This document shows, piece after piece, positions 16,605 to 24,524 of a stretch of 64,000 nucleotides of DNA. This DNA comes from Planctomycetaceae bacterium (GTDB taxonomy: Bacteria > Planctomycetota > Planctomycetia > Pirellulales > UBA1268). The position numbers and the translations under genes are program-made. The DNA lies in contig CACORA010000007.1 of NCBI GenBank assembly GCA_902629495.1, forward strand, positions 7,501-71,500. The letters run 5' to 3'. The notes under the pieces are model-generated. The model had not been told where the DNA came from and did no database searches. It was given only the letters and a program-made list of their open reading frames with translations. How positions within the stretch are numbered: position 1 is the first letter of the stretch; every line of letters begins with the position of its first letter.

Positions 16605-16777
16605 ATGATTGATGAATCATTCACCTCACGAACTCCCATTCGCTATAAGACTCATCGGCAGTTCTGGGGCTTCAGGTAGAGAAAAAAGGTTTGGAGAAGC
16701 AGGAGGGGTGTGGAAACAGTTGTGGAGCAGGCAGTTCGGAGTGATGAAAGAGAGTTTTCAGGTATGATACAGTATCA
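16605..16777. promoter_or_regulatory. Two small palindromes between fliW and a lipoprotein gene
   Basis: The 289-bp gap upstream of fliW contains ATGATT-GATG-AATCAT at 16605-16620 and TGATAC-A-GTATCA at 16765-16777. The first lies about 70 bp before fliW, the second about 50-60 bp before the small lipoprotein gene. Both are candidate operators. No other gene is evident in the gap. Confidence 0.4.
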
Positions 16778-16824
16778 ATGCATTCGTCACGATTGTTATG
16801 ACGCACCCTGTATGTAGAAAGTAG

Positions 16825-17028
16825 ATGCAAAAATATTTCATGTCTCGTTATTTTTATGGACCGTACATAATTGTTCTAACTGTTTTCTTCCTTACAACTG
16901 GATGCCTGTCAGCGGCATATGAGGAAGATTTCAAGACCCGTCTTCAGCAGTACAAACAGGAAGCAAAGAAAGGTCCTCCACCTGCTGCTCAAAAAGCAAA
17001 GCAGCCTAAGGATGGTGCTGCGCAGTAG
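16825..17028 (+). CDS. Small putative lipoprotein
   Basis: A 67-residue protein with a hydrophobic N-terminal segment ending FFLTTGCLSA, a plausible lipobox with Cys27. The mature part is about 40 residues, charged and Lys/Gln/Pro-rich (KKGPPPAAQKAKQ). An alternative start is the ATG five codons in. It stands alone, ending 3 bp before the end of the convergent LptF/G-type gene. No family is recognised; the lipoprotein call rests on the signal only. A palindrome lies just upstream. Confidence 0.6.
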   Translation: MQKYFMSRYFYGPYIIVLTVFFLTTGCLSAAYEEDFKTRLQQYKQEAKKGPPPAAQKAKQPKDGAAQ

Positions 17029-17031
17029 TTT

Positions 17032-18168
17032 TTACTGCCACATTGGCTGCGCACGCCATGCAGCAAGCGAAGCAAGGATGAGAAGAGGAGTCCAGGCTCC
17101 GAGTGAGGCACTGAATACGTCAGCAGAAACAAGTGCATGACTGCCCAGTACAACCCCAAAGAAGATGACTGTCATGAGTACACAAAGTCCAACAGCTACA
17201 AAAATTCCCTTACGGATTGGTCCTACAACAAGTGGAATACCTAACATTGCAAGGGAAATATCGAGAAAAGGTGAGACAAACCGTGAGTGAACCCTCAACG
17301 GTACTTCTGGCCCAAGGCCGAGGCTTGGATTTGCAATTGCATGAATGAGTTCCGGCGTTGAGGAGTATTGTTGCCAGTTTGTTGACCCAATCATTTGTTC
17401 GAACGTTACGTCGCTGGTCACAAAACACTGTCGTGGTGCAAGCCAGGGTGCTACAGATCGTGTCAGGATAATTACAGGTTCTATTGGTTGTATGTGGTCG
17501 ATGTCGGCTGGTTCTCGTACATCTGTGAGTAAATAACCGTCAGGATGTAACTCATCCGCAGGCTTCCATTCCATCGTGTGCGCATCAATTTGAGGACCAT
17601 AGTTTGCAAGCATAGGAGGGAGCAGAAGACTTGGAGATTGAATTGTTTTGTCCAGAAGTCGGGCAAAACGTCCACGAAAAAGTATTTCAGTGCGATGATC
17701 GTATCTGGCCTCAAATGGCTTTTCAGCGTCTCCTTGGAGGTTCTGTGCGTTTCTTGCAAAGTGCTGTCGTACAGACGGAAGAACAAATTCTCTGCTTGCC
17801 GCTGCAAGAATACTGACGCCCGCCACAAAAATAATAGTCGGTCGAGCAATTCGCCATCGGGTAATACCAGCGGCTAATAAAGCAGTTAATTCGTTGTGTC
17901 TTTCAAGCCAGGAGAGCGCGAACATCGCACTTGCTAATGCGATTACAGGACTGGTTGCATCAAAGAAAGAAATAAGGCGGTAGCCATAGTACGTGGTGAG
18001 TACTCGTGCCAGCCCCCCAGCTTCCTCAGAATAATTGATGAATTCTTCAAGATTTGTGAATGCGTCTACAACAAACGTCAAGCCAGCAAGGCTTATGAAG
18101 ACGATAGAGAACGCATGGAATTGTGCGCGGGTGATGTAGCGGTCTATCAGCATGAACGCTTGACTCAC
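17032..18168 (-). CDS. LptF/LptG-family permease (YjgP/YjgQ)
   Basis: Membrane component of the LPS export ABC transporter LptB2FG. At 378 aa it shows the expected layout: two N-terminal membrane segments (ending near residue 85), the coupling region ELTALLAAGITRWRIARP, a large periplasmic domain (about 125-290) and three C-terminal segments. VSPFLDISLAMLGIPLVV matches the usual FVSPFL..LPLVL region. Only one permease gene is present here, so its partner and LptB must lie elsewhere. Together with lpxA it supports an LPS-containing outer membrane. F and G could not be told apart. Confidence 0.85.
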   Translation of the reverse strand: MSQAFMLIDRYITRAQFHAFSIVFISLAGLTFVVDAFTNLEEFINYSEEAGGLARVLTTYYGYRLISFFDATSPVIALASAMFALSWLERHNELTALLAAGITRWRIARPTIIFVAGVSILAAASREFVLPSVRQHFARNAQNLQGDAEKPFEARYDHRTEILFRGRFARLLDKTIQSPSLLLPPMLANYGPQIDAHTMEWKPADELHPDGYLLTDVREPADIDHIQPIEPVIILTRSVAPWLAPRQCFVTSDVTFEQMIGSTNWQQYSSTPELIHAIANPSLGLGPEVPLRVHSRFVSPFLDISLAMLGIPLVVGPIRKGIFVAVGLCVLMTVIFFGVVLGSHALVSADVFSASLGAWTPLLILASLAAWRAQPMWQ

Positions 18169-18247
18169 CGGAGTAAGGAGCGAGGATAAAACAAGGTGAG
18201 AAAATAGGAATCTTTTGATGCGCCGTCAATCCGTTTCAGGCAATTCC

Positions 18248-19036
18248 ATGTCACTTCTATCAAAGGTGTACAGACTAGGCGGTCAATGGGCGAAAGACGG
18301 GCTAGATTTCCTAGTACCACCACGATGCGTTATCTGCGAAAATGAACTTTTCTATCAAAAAGATAGTCACGTTGCGCCGTCATGTATGGGCGCAGAAAAT
18401 GCCTTAATCTGCCTTCCGTGCTGCCATCAACTGATGATTGAGCAAAAACGATGTGTTGCATGTGGGGAACGTTCGTGCTCAACAGTAGCTTGTGTTGGTT
18501 GCAAACGGCGTCGTCATGGCTGTCGAGGCTTGGCTGTTCTTGGGTCGTATGGGGATGACTTAAGAGTGGCGGTTCTTCGATGTAAGCGGCGTGGTGGTGA
18601 GGAAATAGCTTCAGCTCTCGCATTCGTTCTGGCGGCAACGTACTCGGAGACGATCAGGCAATGGGGTGTTCAGAGTATTATTCCGGTACCAATGCATTGG
18701 TCACGAAGAGTCTTTCGTGGAATGAGTGCCGCAGATCAGATTGCAGAATCGATGGCGAAATACTTTAATCTACCGTATCGATGTCCATTGCGACGGGTTG
18801 TTGCAACTAAAATGCAGAAAGACTTGCCGTTTCAAGAACGTAAGTTAAATGTCGCAAACGTATTCAAGGTTCGGCAAAACGTAGTTGGTCAGACATTTCT
18901 TCTCGTTGATGATGTGTGTACCACTGGATCAACTCTTTCTGCGTCGGCAAAATGCTTGATGGCGGCAGGAGCCCACGCTGTTTATGCTGCTGTGATTGCA
19001 AAGGCTGATTTTTCAGATGAAGGGAGTCGTGCGTAG
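18248..19036 (+). CDS. comF: ComF family protein (phosphoribosyltransferase-like)
   Basis: 262 aa from ATG 18248; an upstream start would add 11 residues. The N-terminal third holds paired cysteines (CVICENELF, CLPCCHQL, CVACGERSC, CVGCKRRR), probably a zinc site. The C-terminal domain has the PRPP-binding loop TFLLVDDVCTTGSTLS of type I phosphoribosyltransferases, and IIPVPMHWSRRVFRG. ComF is needed for DNA uptake in competent bacteria and is widespread elsewhere with unclear function. It is followed after 1 bp by hemC. Confidence 0.9.
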   Translation: MSLLSKVYRLGGQWAKDGLDFLVPPRCVICENELFYQKDSHVAPSCMGAENALICLPCCHQLMIEQKRCVACGERSCSTVACVGCKRRRHGCRGLAVLGSYGDDLRVAVLRCKRRGGEEIASALAFVLAATYSETIRQWGVQSIIPVPMHWSRRVFRGMSAADQIAESMAKYFNLPYRCPLRRVVATKMQKDLPFQERKLNVANVFKVRQNVVGQTFLLVDDVCTTGSTLSASAKCLMAAGAHAVYAAVIAKADFSDEGSRA

Positions 19037-19037
19037 C

Positions 19038-19985
19038 GTGTGTTCAGAACCACTTCGTATCGGTACGAGGTCTAGTTTGCTTGCCCAGACACAAACACAG
19101 TGGGTGGCGAATCAACTGGCTTCAAAAGGGATACATGTAGAAATACAAGTTGTTGAAACAAAGGGGGATATGCAACGTGATACGCCTATCACCAAGATTG
19201 GCGGTGATGGCGTATTTGTTCGAGAGTTGGAGCAGGCACTATTGGATCATCGTATCGATATAGCGGTGCATAGTATGAAGGATCTTCCAACCGCAGAGAC
19301 TCCTGGGCTAGTCATTCCGTGTGTGCCTCAAAGGGCAACGCCCTATGATGTATTTGTTGGCTGTACAAAGCCAACGCTTCAGGAGTTGCCCTCAGGGTCT
19401 GTTGTTGGAACATCGAGTATTCGGCGGGTTGTTCAATTGAAAGGCTTGCGAAAAGATCTAGTGATACAGCCTATTCGTGGGAATGTTGATACACGGCTCA
19501 AAAAACTGGACTCGGGGAAATACGACGGACTTATACTAGCGGGTGCAGGTTTGGAGCGTCTGGATCTTGCGGACAGAATTACCCAGTTCCTCAAGCCGCC
19601 ACTCTTCGCCCCGGCCATTGCGCAAGGTGCATTGGCTGTTCAGACACGAGAAGACGATAGGTTTGTTCGAGAACGTATCCTTCCGATATCCCATGAAGCC
19701 ACACATGAGTCAGTGCTTGCCGAGCGGGCATGTCTCCAGGCACTTGCAGGAGGTTGCCTAGCTCCCATCGCAGGGTGGGGAAGGAAGGACTCAAACAACA
19801 ATGTCAGTCTTGACGCGTGGGTATTTGAGGATTGCGGTGAGGAGATAGTAAGTATCCATGCTTCCGGGATTGCTGACCCTAGCACTGAGTCACCACGGCA
19901 ATTAGGGGAAAGAGTGGCCACATCCCTCATTGATAAGGGGGCTACGAGCATGTTGGAACGGATCCGCGAGCCACCGAATGAGTAG
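19038..19985 (+). CDS. hemC: Hydroxymethylbilane synthase (porphobilinogen deaminase)
   Basis: Polymerises four porphobilinogens to hydroxymethylbilane in tetrapyrrole synthesis. Landmarks are the N-terminal RIGTRSSLLAQTQTQWV, VHSMKDLPT, GTSSIRRVVQL, IRGNVDTRLKKLD, and ALAGGCLAPIAG with the dipyrromethane-cofactor Cys. The GTG at 19038 is chosen because AGGGAG lies about 11 bp upstream and it begins 1 bp after the comF stop. An ATG at 19017 inside comF would add seven residues. Length about 315 aa is normal. Pairs functionally with hemH at the left end. Confidence 0.95.
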   Translation: MCSEPLRIGTRSSLLAQTQTQWVANQLASKGIHVEIQVVETKGDMQRDTPITKIGGDGVFVRELEQALLDHRIDIAVHSMKDLPTAETPGLVIPCVPQRATPYDVFVGCTKPTLQELPSGSVVGTSSIRRVVQLKGLRKDLVIQPIRGNVDTRLKKLDSGKYDGLILAGAGLERLDLADRITQFLKPPLFAPAIAQGALAVQTREDDRFVRERILPISHEATHESVLAERACLQALAGGCLAPIAGWGRKDSNNNVSLDAWVFEDCGEEIVSIHASGIADPSTESPRQLGERVATSLIDKGATSMLERIREPPNE

Positions 19986-20106
19986 CGGATTGTCAGTCAA
20001 GGGATGAGAAAACGTAGCCTTTTTAGTTACATGATCTTGTTTTCCTATCATTTCAGGAAAGGCTTTTATCATCTCAAAAAATGTAGTTTTGTTTTTTAGA
20101 AACGCT

Positions 20107-20126
20107 ACGATAGGAAGTTCTATCGT
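20107..20126. promoter_or_regulatory. Inverted repeat upstream of the response regulator gene
   Basis: ACGATAG-GAAGTT-CTATCGT is a perfect 7-bp inverted repeat ending 33 bp before the start codon of the NarL-type regulator. A weaker repeat, TTTCCT/AGGAAA, lies at 20041-20060. The first could be an operator, possibly for autoregulation, or a hairpin in the 5' leader. Confidence 0.45.
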
Positions 20127-20159
20127 TTATATTTGTAGTGGTCTTGGGGCACGACCATC

Positions 20160-20792
20160 ATGTCAGTACGAGTCGTAGTGGCTGATAGCCACGAGGTAGT
20201 TCGCCGGGGTCTTGCAAGTCTCTTTGCAGGATCAGATGTGGCGATCGTTGGTGAAGCTTCAAACTATAACGAATTATTGAGACATACTCGAAAGCACAAG
20301 CCGGATGTGCTCATTGCTGATGTCCGTATGCCTGATAAGGATGTGTTTGTTGCCTTCGAGAAAATCAACTTAGACATGCCGGATGTGCGTCTCGTGGTAT
20401 TTTCTGCTTTCGACAACCCAACCTATGTCGCTCGAGCCATTGCTGCAGGAGCTCATGATTATATTCTCAAAGATGCAAGTCGAGCTGAGATATTAGGCGC
20501 AATTACGGGGGCTGCTGCTGGTCGTGCACCCGTGCGGTCGGGAGAGTTGCGAAGGGTAGCATCTATCATGTCCAAAAGAACATCAACGAACGATCAGGAG
20601 AACCCATTAACGCATCGTGAAAATCAGGTATTGCGTCATATGGCATTTGGACTTTCCAACAAAGAAATTGCGCAGTCTCTTACGATAAGTGTCGAAACGG
20701 TGAAAGAACATGTTCAAAATATATTGCGTAAGCTTGCAGTGAGTGATCGAACGCAGGCGGCAGTCTGGGCAGTCCGTCGAGACCTTGTCTAG
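20160..20792 (+). CDS. NarL/FixJ-type response regulator
   Basis: Two-domain transcription regulator of 210 aa. The receiver domain (about 1-120) has the phosphoacceptor Asp54 in DVLIADVRMPD and the conserved Lys in YILKDAS. The usual acidic pair is Asp-Ser here (VADSHEVVRRG) rather than Asp-Asp, so Mg binding may be altered. The C-terminal LuxR-type HTH (about 145-205) shows LTHRENQVLRHMAFGLSNKE and VETVKEHVQNILRKL. There is no adjacent histidine kinase, so it is an orphan. It converges on xerC, separated by a single base. Confidence 0.93.
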   Translation: MSVRVVVADSHEVVRRGLASLFAGSDVAIVGEASNYNELLRHTRKHKPDVLIADVRMPDKDVFVAFEKINLDMPDVRLVVFSAFDNPTYVARAIAAGAHDYILKDASRAEILGAITGAAAGRAPVRSGELRRVASIMSKRTSTNDQENPLTHRENQVLRHMAFGLSNKEIAQSLTISVETVKEHVQNILRKLAVSDRTQAAVWAVRRDLV

Positions 20793-20793
20793 C

Positions 20794-21708
20794 TTATCTT
20801 GCCCTTGGATGTGCTTTTTCGAAAGCCTCAAGGAGCCTTGATGTCGTGACATGTGTATAGATTTGTGTCGTGACAAGACTTTTATGTCCAAGAAGTTCTT
20901 GAACACTTCGAATATCCGCCCCTGCATCAAGAAGATGAGTTGCAAAACTATGCCGTAGGGTATGTGGACTTGCCTTTCCAGATAATCCTGCTGTAGCAAG
21001 ATGTTTTTCAAGAAGCCGCGCAACACCACGGACAGAAAGACGGTTTCCAAACTTATTCGTGAAAAGGGGCTGAATGACCGGTGTGCCTTGCGAGGCTCCA
21101 ATTCTTGGTCTCACAGAGAGCCAGGCTCGTAGAGCGGACTGAGCGTGAGAACCTACGATGCCCAGCCTTTCACGGCGACCTTTGCCTTGAACCCGAATGG
21201 TTCCTCCACGGATATCCAGATCTGTGTCATTCAGATTGACAAGTTCCTGTACTCGAACGCCTGCCGAGTACATAAGTTCCAAGATAGCACGGTCACGAAA
21301 TCCTGCTGCATCTGTTGACTGAGGAGCGGCAAGAAGCTGGCCGATCTCATCACTCGTCAGAAACCGAGGAAGTTTTCGAGACCGACGTGGACTCCGGAGT
21401 GGCTTCGCAGGATTTGTCTGTACCCAGCCCTCACGATGGCCAAAAGCATAGAAACTTCTAATGCTTGCAAGTTTTCTTGCTATGGTACTCGATGTATATC
21501 CTGCAGCATGAAGACCGGCAGCATATTTCCGCAGTATGACACTCGATGCATCTGATGGAGATGAGCAGCCTGAAGACTCTAGAAAATCTTCCAGTTGAAG
21601 TAAATCTTCACGATAACTCTTCACCGTCAGTGGTGAGGCACCGCGTTCCGCGGAAAGATACTTAAGAAATCGATTCAGTGACGGTCCGAATGATGGTGCG
21701 ACTGCCAC
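20794..21708 (-). CDS. xerC: Tyrosine recombinase XerC/XerD
   Basis: Site-specific recombinase for resolving chromosome dimers, 304 aa. An N-terminal SAM-like DNA-binding domain (about 10-95) is followed by the catalytic domain. The active-site set is complete: Arg152 in SAGVRVQEL, Lys176 in GKGRRER, His249 and Arg252 in HTLRHSFATHLL, His275 in ELLGHKS, Tyr284 in TQIYTHV. Chromosomal context without any nearby element argues for a housekeeping Xer enzyme rather than an integrase. XerC versus XerD cannot be decided from sequence alone. Confidence 0.9.
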   Translation of the reverse strand: MAVAPSFGPSLNRFLKYLSAERGASPLTVKSYREDLLQLEDFLESSGCSSPSDASSVILRKYAAGLHAAGYTSSTIARKLASIRSFYAFGHREGWVQTNPAKPLRSPRRSRKLPRFLTSDEIGQLLAAPQSTDAAGFRDRAILELMYSAGVRVQELVNLNDTDLDIRGGTIRVQGKGRRERLGIVGSHAQSALRAWLSVRPRIGASQGTPVIQPLFTNKFGNRLSVRGVARLLEKHLATAGLSGKASPHTLRHSFATHLLDAGADIRSVQELLGHKSLVTTQIYTHVTTSRLLEAFEKAHPRAR

Positions 21709-21734
21709 GATGACCTCATCAACGAAGTGAGCGG

Positions 21735-21971
21735 CTAGTCAGCTTTTCGATTAGCTCGAGAGACGAAGCCGGCTCGCTGACTTCGCGGAGTATTGAGCCG
21801 AACTTTTTGGCCAAGTACTGCCGCATCATACCAAGAGAAACTTAGATCGGGATTAGCTGCAGAACGGCCAAGAGTTTTAAGAGCTTCGGCTCTACTGTCA
21901 TCGTCATAGAGGAAGACATATCGTTCACCACCCTTGACGAGAGCAATGACATTGACGTCGCGTGAAGGCAT
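21735..21971 (-). CDS. Small conserved hypothetical protein
   Basis: 78 aa from the ATG at 21969-21971 (MPSRDVNVIALVKGG), which removes 26 unlikely upstream residues. The core GGERYVFLYDDDSRAEALK followed by LGRSAANPDLSFSWYDAAVL resembles a short protein I associate with planctomycete genomes; function unknown. The C-terminus is basic. It lies between xerC and the bshB1-like gene on the same strand. Confidence 0.7.
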   Translation of the reverse strand: MPSRDVNVIALVKGGERYVFLYDDDSRAEALKTLGRSAANPDLSFSWYDAAVLGQKVRLNTPRSQRAGFVSRANRKAD

Positions 21972-22126
21972 GAATCTATTCCAGGACGGGCGCGTAACGG
22001 CCAACCCAAATAGGCCGATAAAAAGAGGTATCGGCCGTCGTCTGGTCAAAAAACAAACATTCCTAGCTTGAATCCCCCAATTCCCTGTGATCCAGACAGG
22101 CGTCAGGGTCTTCCGAGCAATCTGCG

Positions 22127-22810
22127 TTAAAAAAGGCCGGAAAAGCCATTTAGTGCGATTGGTTCACGCGTGAAAAAGGCTTCTCCGTAGCTTCTTCCAA
22201 TTACCGACCCCCACCAGACTGCTGCAGCTTCAACACGTTCAAGGACGTTTGGTGACTGAGCGGTATCGGGAAACTGACTTGCGTAGCATGAAATGGATTG
22301 TGATTTTTTGTCCCATGTGGAAGTAATATCGACGACGAAAGCTGGGTGACGCACAAGTTTCAGGTGAACGCACCAGTAGTAAAAAATTCTTTCTGGGTGC
22401 CATGGTTCATGGGGAAGATCACTTTTTGTGAGTTTTGCCCAGAATCGTGCCGCTTCCACCAGCTTTGTTGCAGCAACATGATCCGGGTGAGCATCTATCC
22501 AGTATGGAGCAAATAGCCAGCGTGGTCGAAGTTGACGGATTACGCCTGCCAGTTTTCCTCGGGCAGCAAGGCTCGCACGAAGCTTTCTATTGGGAAGTCC
22601 TAGGTTGTCTCTCCAATCAAGTCCAAGTGCTGCTGTTGCAGCAAGCGTTTCTGCTGCCCTGATTTCAGGAGTTCCAAGAGGAGTAGGTTCTCCGTCGGTG
22701 AGGTCGAGAATACCAACCTTCAGACCTTGGGATCGCATCAATGCGATCGTACCACCCATACCAAGTTCGGCATCATCAGGGTGGGGGGCGATGACAAGAA
22801 CGTCAAGCAT
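22127..22810 (-). CDS. bshB1: PIG-L/BshB1-like N-acetylglucosaminyl deacetylase
   Basis: Zinc-dependent LmbE-like deacetylase, 227 aa from the ATG at 22808-22810. The metal motif is IAPHPDDAELGMGG near the N-terminus, with the second His in the ANYW-like DAHPDHVAA segment. Other blocks (LDLTDGEPTPLGTPEIR, NLGLPNRKL) match the BshB1 branch that deacetylates GlcNAc-malate in bacillithiol synthesis. The other bacillithiol genes (bshA, bshC) are not in the window, so the pathway is an inference from the family. It is divergent from the M32 carboxypeptidase gene. Confidence 0.85.
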   Translation of the reverse strand: MLDVLVIAPHPDDAELGMGGTIALMRSQGLKVGILDLTDGEPTPLGTPEIRAAETLAATAALGLDWRDNLGLPNRKLRASLAARGKLAGVIRQLRPRWLFAPYWIDAHPDHVAATKLVEAARFWAKLTKSDLPHEPWHPERIFYYWCVHLKLVRHPAFVVDITSTWDKKSQSISCYASQFPDTAQSPNVLERVEAAAVWWGSVIGRSYGEAFFTREPIALNGFSGLF

Positions 22811-22877
22811 GGCAGAACCTTCGAGCATTGTGAGGTGAATGTTGTTTGAAAATGTTTCACCCAGCATACTCTCCAGA

Positions 22878-24428
22878 ATGAATCACTCTGAGTTATCCAC
22901 AGAATCTTCGTCAAATCCTCTAGATTCGCTCTTTGAGGCTGTTTGTTCATCCACGCGTAAAGCGGCTGCTCTGGCATCAGTTGAGGCAATGCTGGAATGG
23001 GATGAGCGGACGCTTATGCCCGTGAAGGCAGCTTCATATAGAAGTGAGCAGGTTGCTGAAATTGCTGGAATTGTTCATGCGCAGCGAACGGATCCAGCCC
23101 GCGGTGAGCAACTTGCCTCCTTAGCGGCTAGCCAACAATTGACAGACAGTTCTCCGCAGGTGCAATCGGCTATTCAACTGATGGTGAGAGATTATGAAAA
23201 GCAGTCTCGCTTGCCGACCCGATTAGTGACAGAGTTGGCAAAGACGTGCATTGATGCTCAGCAAGCCTGGGGCGTGGCACGCACAGGCTCTTCATGGTCA
23301 ACGCTTGCGCCATGGCTTGAAAAAGTATTTGCGTTGAAAAAAGAGCAGGCAGCGTGTCAGTTGCCAGATCTCGATCCGTATGACTCGCTTATGGATGATT
23401 ACGAGCCAGGCGCACGCTGGAAAGCAGTCTCAGAACAATTTGATCGATTACGTCGAGAGATTGTTCCTCTTGTACAACGCTTCAAGGAAGCAAAGTGTCG
23501 TCCGAATGACGCAATTATGAGGCGGTATTACCCAGTAGAGCACCAGAAGAGCTTTGTTCAGAATGTTGCAAAAAAAATTGGATTTGATTTTGAGCGTGGT
23601 CGGCTTGATTCAACCGATCATCCATTCTGTACAACGCTTGGCCCTCATGATTGTCGTATTACAACACGTTGGGACGAGCGGTTCCTTCCAACCGCACTTT
23701 TTGGTGTGCTGCATGAAGCTGGACATGGTCTGTATGAGCAAGGGTTGCCCTGCGACTGGTTTGGCTTGCCCCCGGGGGAAGCAGCATCGCTTGGGATACA
23801 TGAATCTCAATCAAGGCTGTGGGAAAATCTCATTGGCCGTTCGAGAGAATTTTGGGAGTGGTGTTTTCCTGTTGCCAAAGATGCTTTTCCAGGTGCCTTA
23901 GGTGATGTAACGGTACGGGATGCACATGCAGCACTGCTGGTGGTTGAGCCGTCGTTCATTCGTGTCGAGGCTGACGAGGTGACATATAATCTCCATGTCA
24001 TGATGCGATTTGATCTAGAGAAAGCTGTGATTCACGGTGACCTTTCAGTTGATGAACTTCCTTCAGCATGGAATGATCGATTTGAAAGAGACTTTGGGAT
24101 AAGACCAACCTCAGATGCGGAAGGTGTGTTGCAAGACATTCATTGGAGTGGTGGGCTGATTGGTTATTTTCCAACGTATACGCTTGGAAATATTTTTGCA
24201 GCCCAGTTCATGCATGCTGCAACGGAATCAATCGATGGGCTGTATCAGCAGATTCGTGATGGTCATTTTGAGGAACTGCTAACCTGGCTGCGACAGCATG
24301 TCCACACTGCTGGCAGAATGTATGCCCCAGTAGATCTTGTGGAAAAAGTGACGGGCCAACCGGTCTCCGAGCAATGGCTTGTGGAGAGCCTGATTCGTCG
24401 ATACGGCCCGGCGTATGGGGTGTCCTGA
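22878..24428 (+). CDS. M32 family carboxypeptidase (Taq type)
   Basis: Zinc metallocarboxypeptidase of about 516 aa. The HEAGH zinc motif lies at residues 279-283 in GVLHEAGHGLYEQGL, with the downstream Glu in LGIHESQSRLWENLIGRS. The N-terminal block VEAMLEWDERTLMP is typical of the family (usually VxxLxWDxxTxMP). ATG 22878 (MNHSELST) is preferred over an upstream start that lies close to the divergent bshB1 start. No signal peptide is visible, so it acts in the cytoplasm, probably in peptide turnover. Confidence 0.93.
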   Translation: MNHSELSTESSSNPLDSLFEAVCSSTRKAAALASVEAMLEWDERTLMPVKAASYRSEQVAEIAGIVHAQRTDPARGEQLASLAASQQLTDSSPQVQSAIQLMVRDYEKQSRLPTRLVTELAKTCIDAQQAWGVARTGSSWSTLAPWLEKVFALKKEQAACQLPDLDPYDSLMDDYEPGARWKAVSEQFDRLRREIVPLVQRFKEAKCRPNDAIMRRYYPVEHQKSFVQNVAKKIGFDFERGRLDSTDHPFCTTLGPHDCRITTRWDERFLPTALFGVLHEAGHGLYEQGLPCDWFGLPPGEAASLGIHESQSRLWENLIGRSREFWEWCFPVAKDAFPGALGDVTVRDAHAALLVVEPSFIRVEADEVTYNLHVMMRFDLEKAVIHGDLSVDELPSAWNDRFERDFGIRPTSDAEGVLQDIHWSGGLIGYFPTYTLGNIFAAQFMHAATESIDGLYQQIRDGHFEELLTWLRQHVHTAGRMYAPVDLVEKVTGQPVSEQWLVESLIRRYGPAYGVS

Positions 24429-24524
24429 GTCATTTAATGGCTCTCTTGAAGGTGTTGGCAGAAGATGCCTTGGCGATGGTAGGATACAGTGAGGGAAACA
24501 GACGTCGTGACGGAGAGTTGATGA

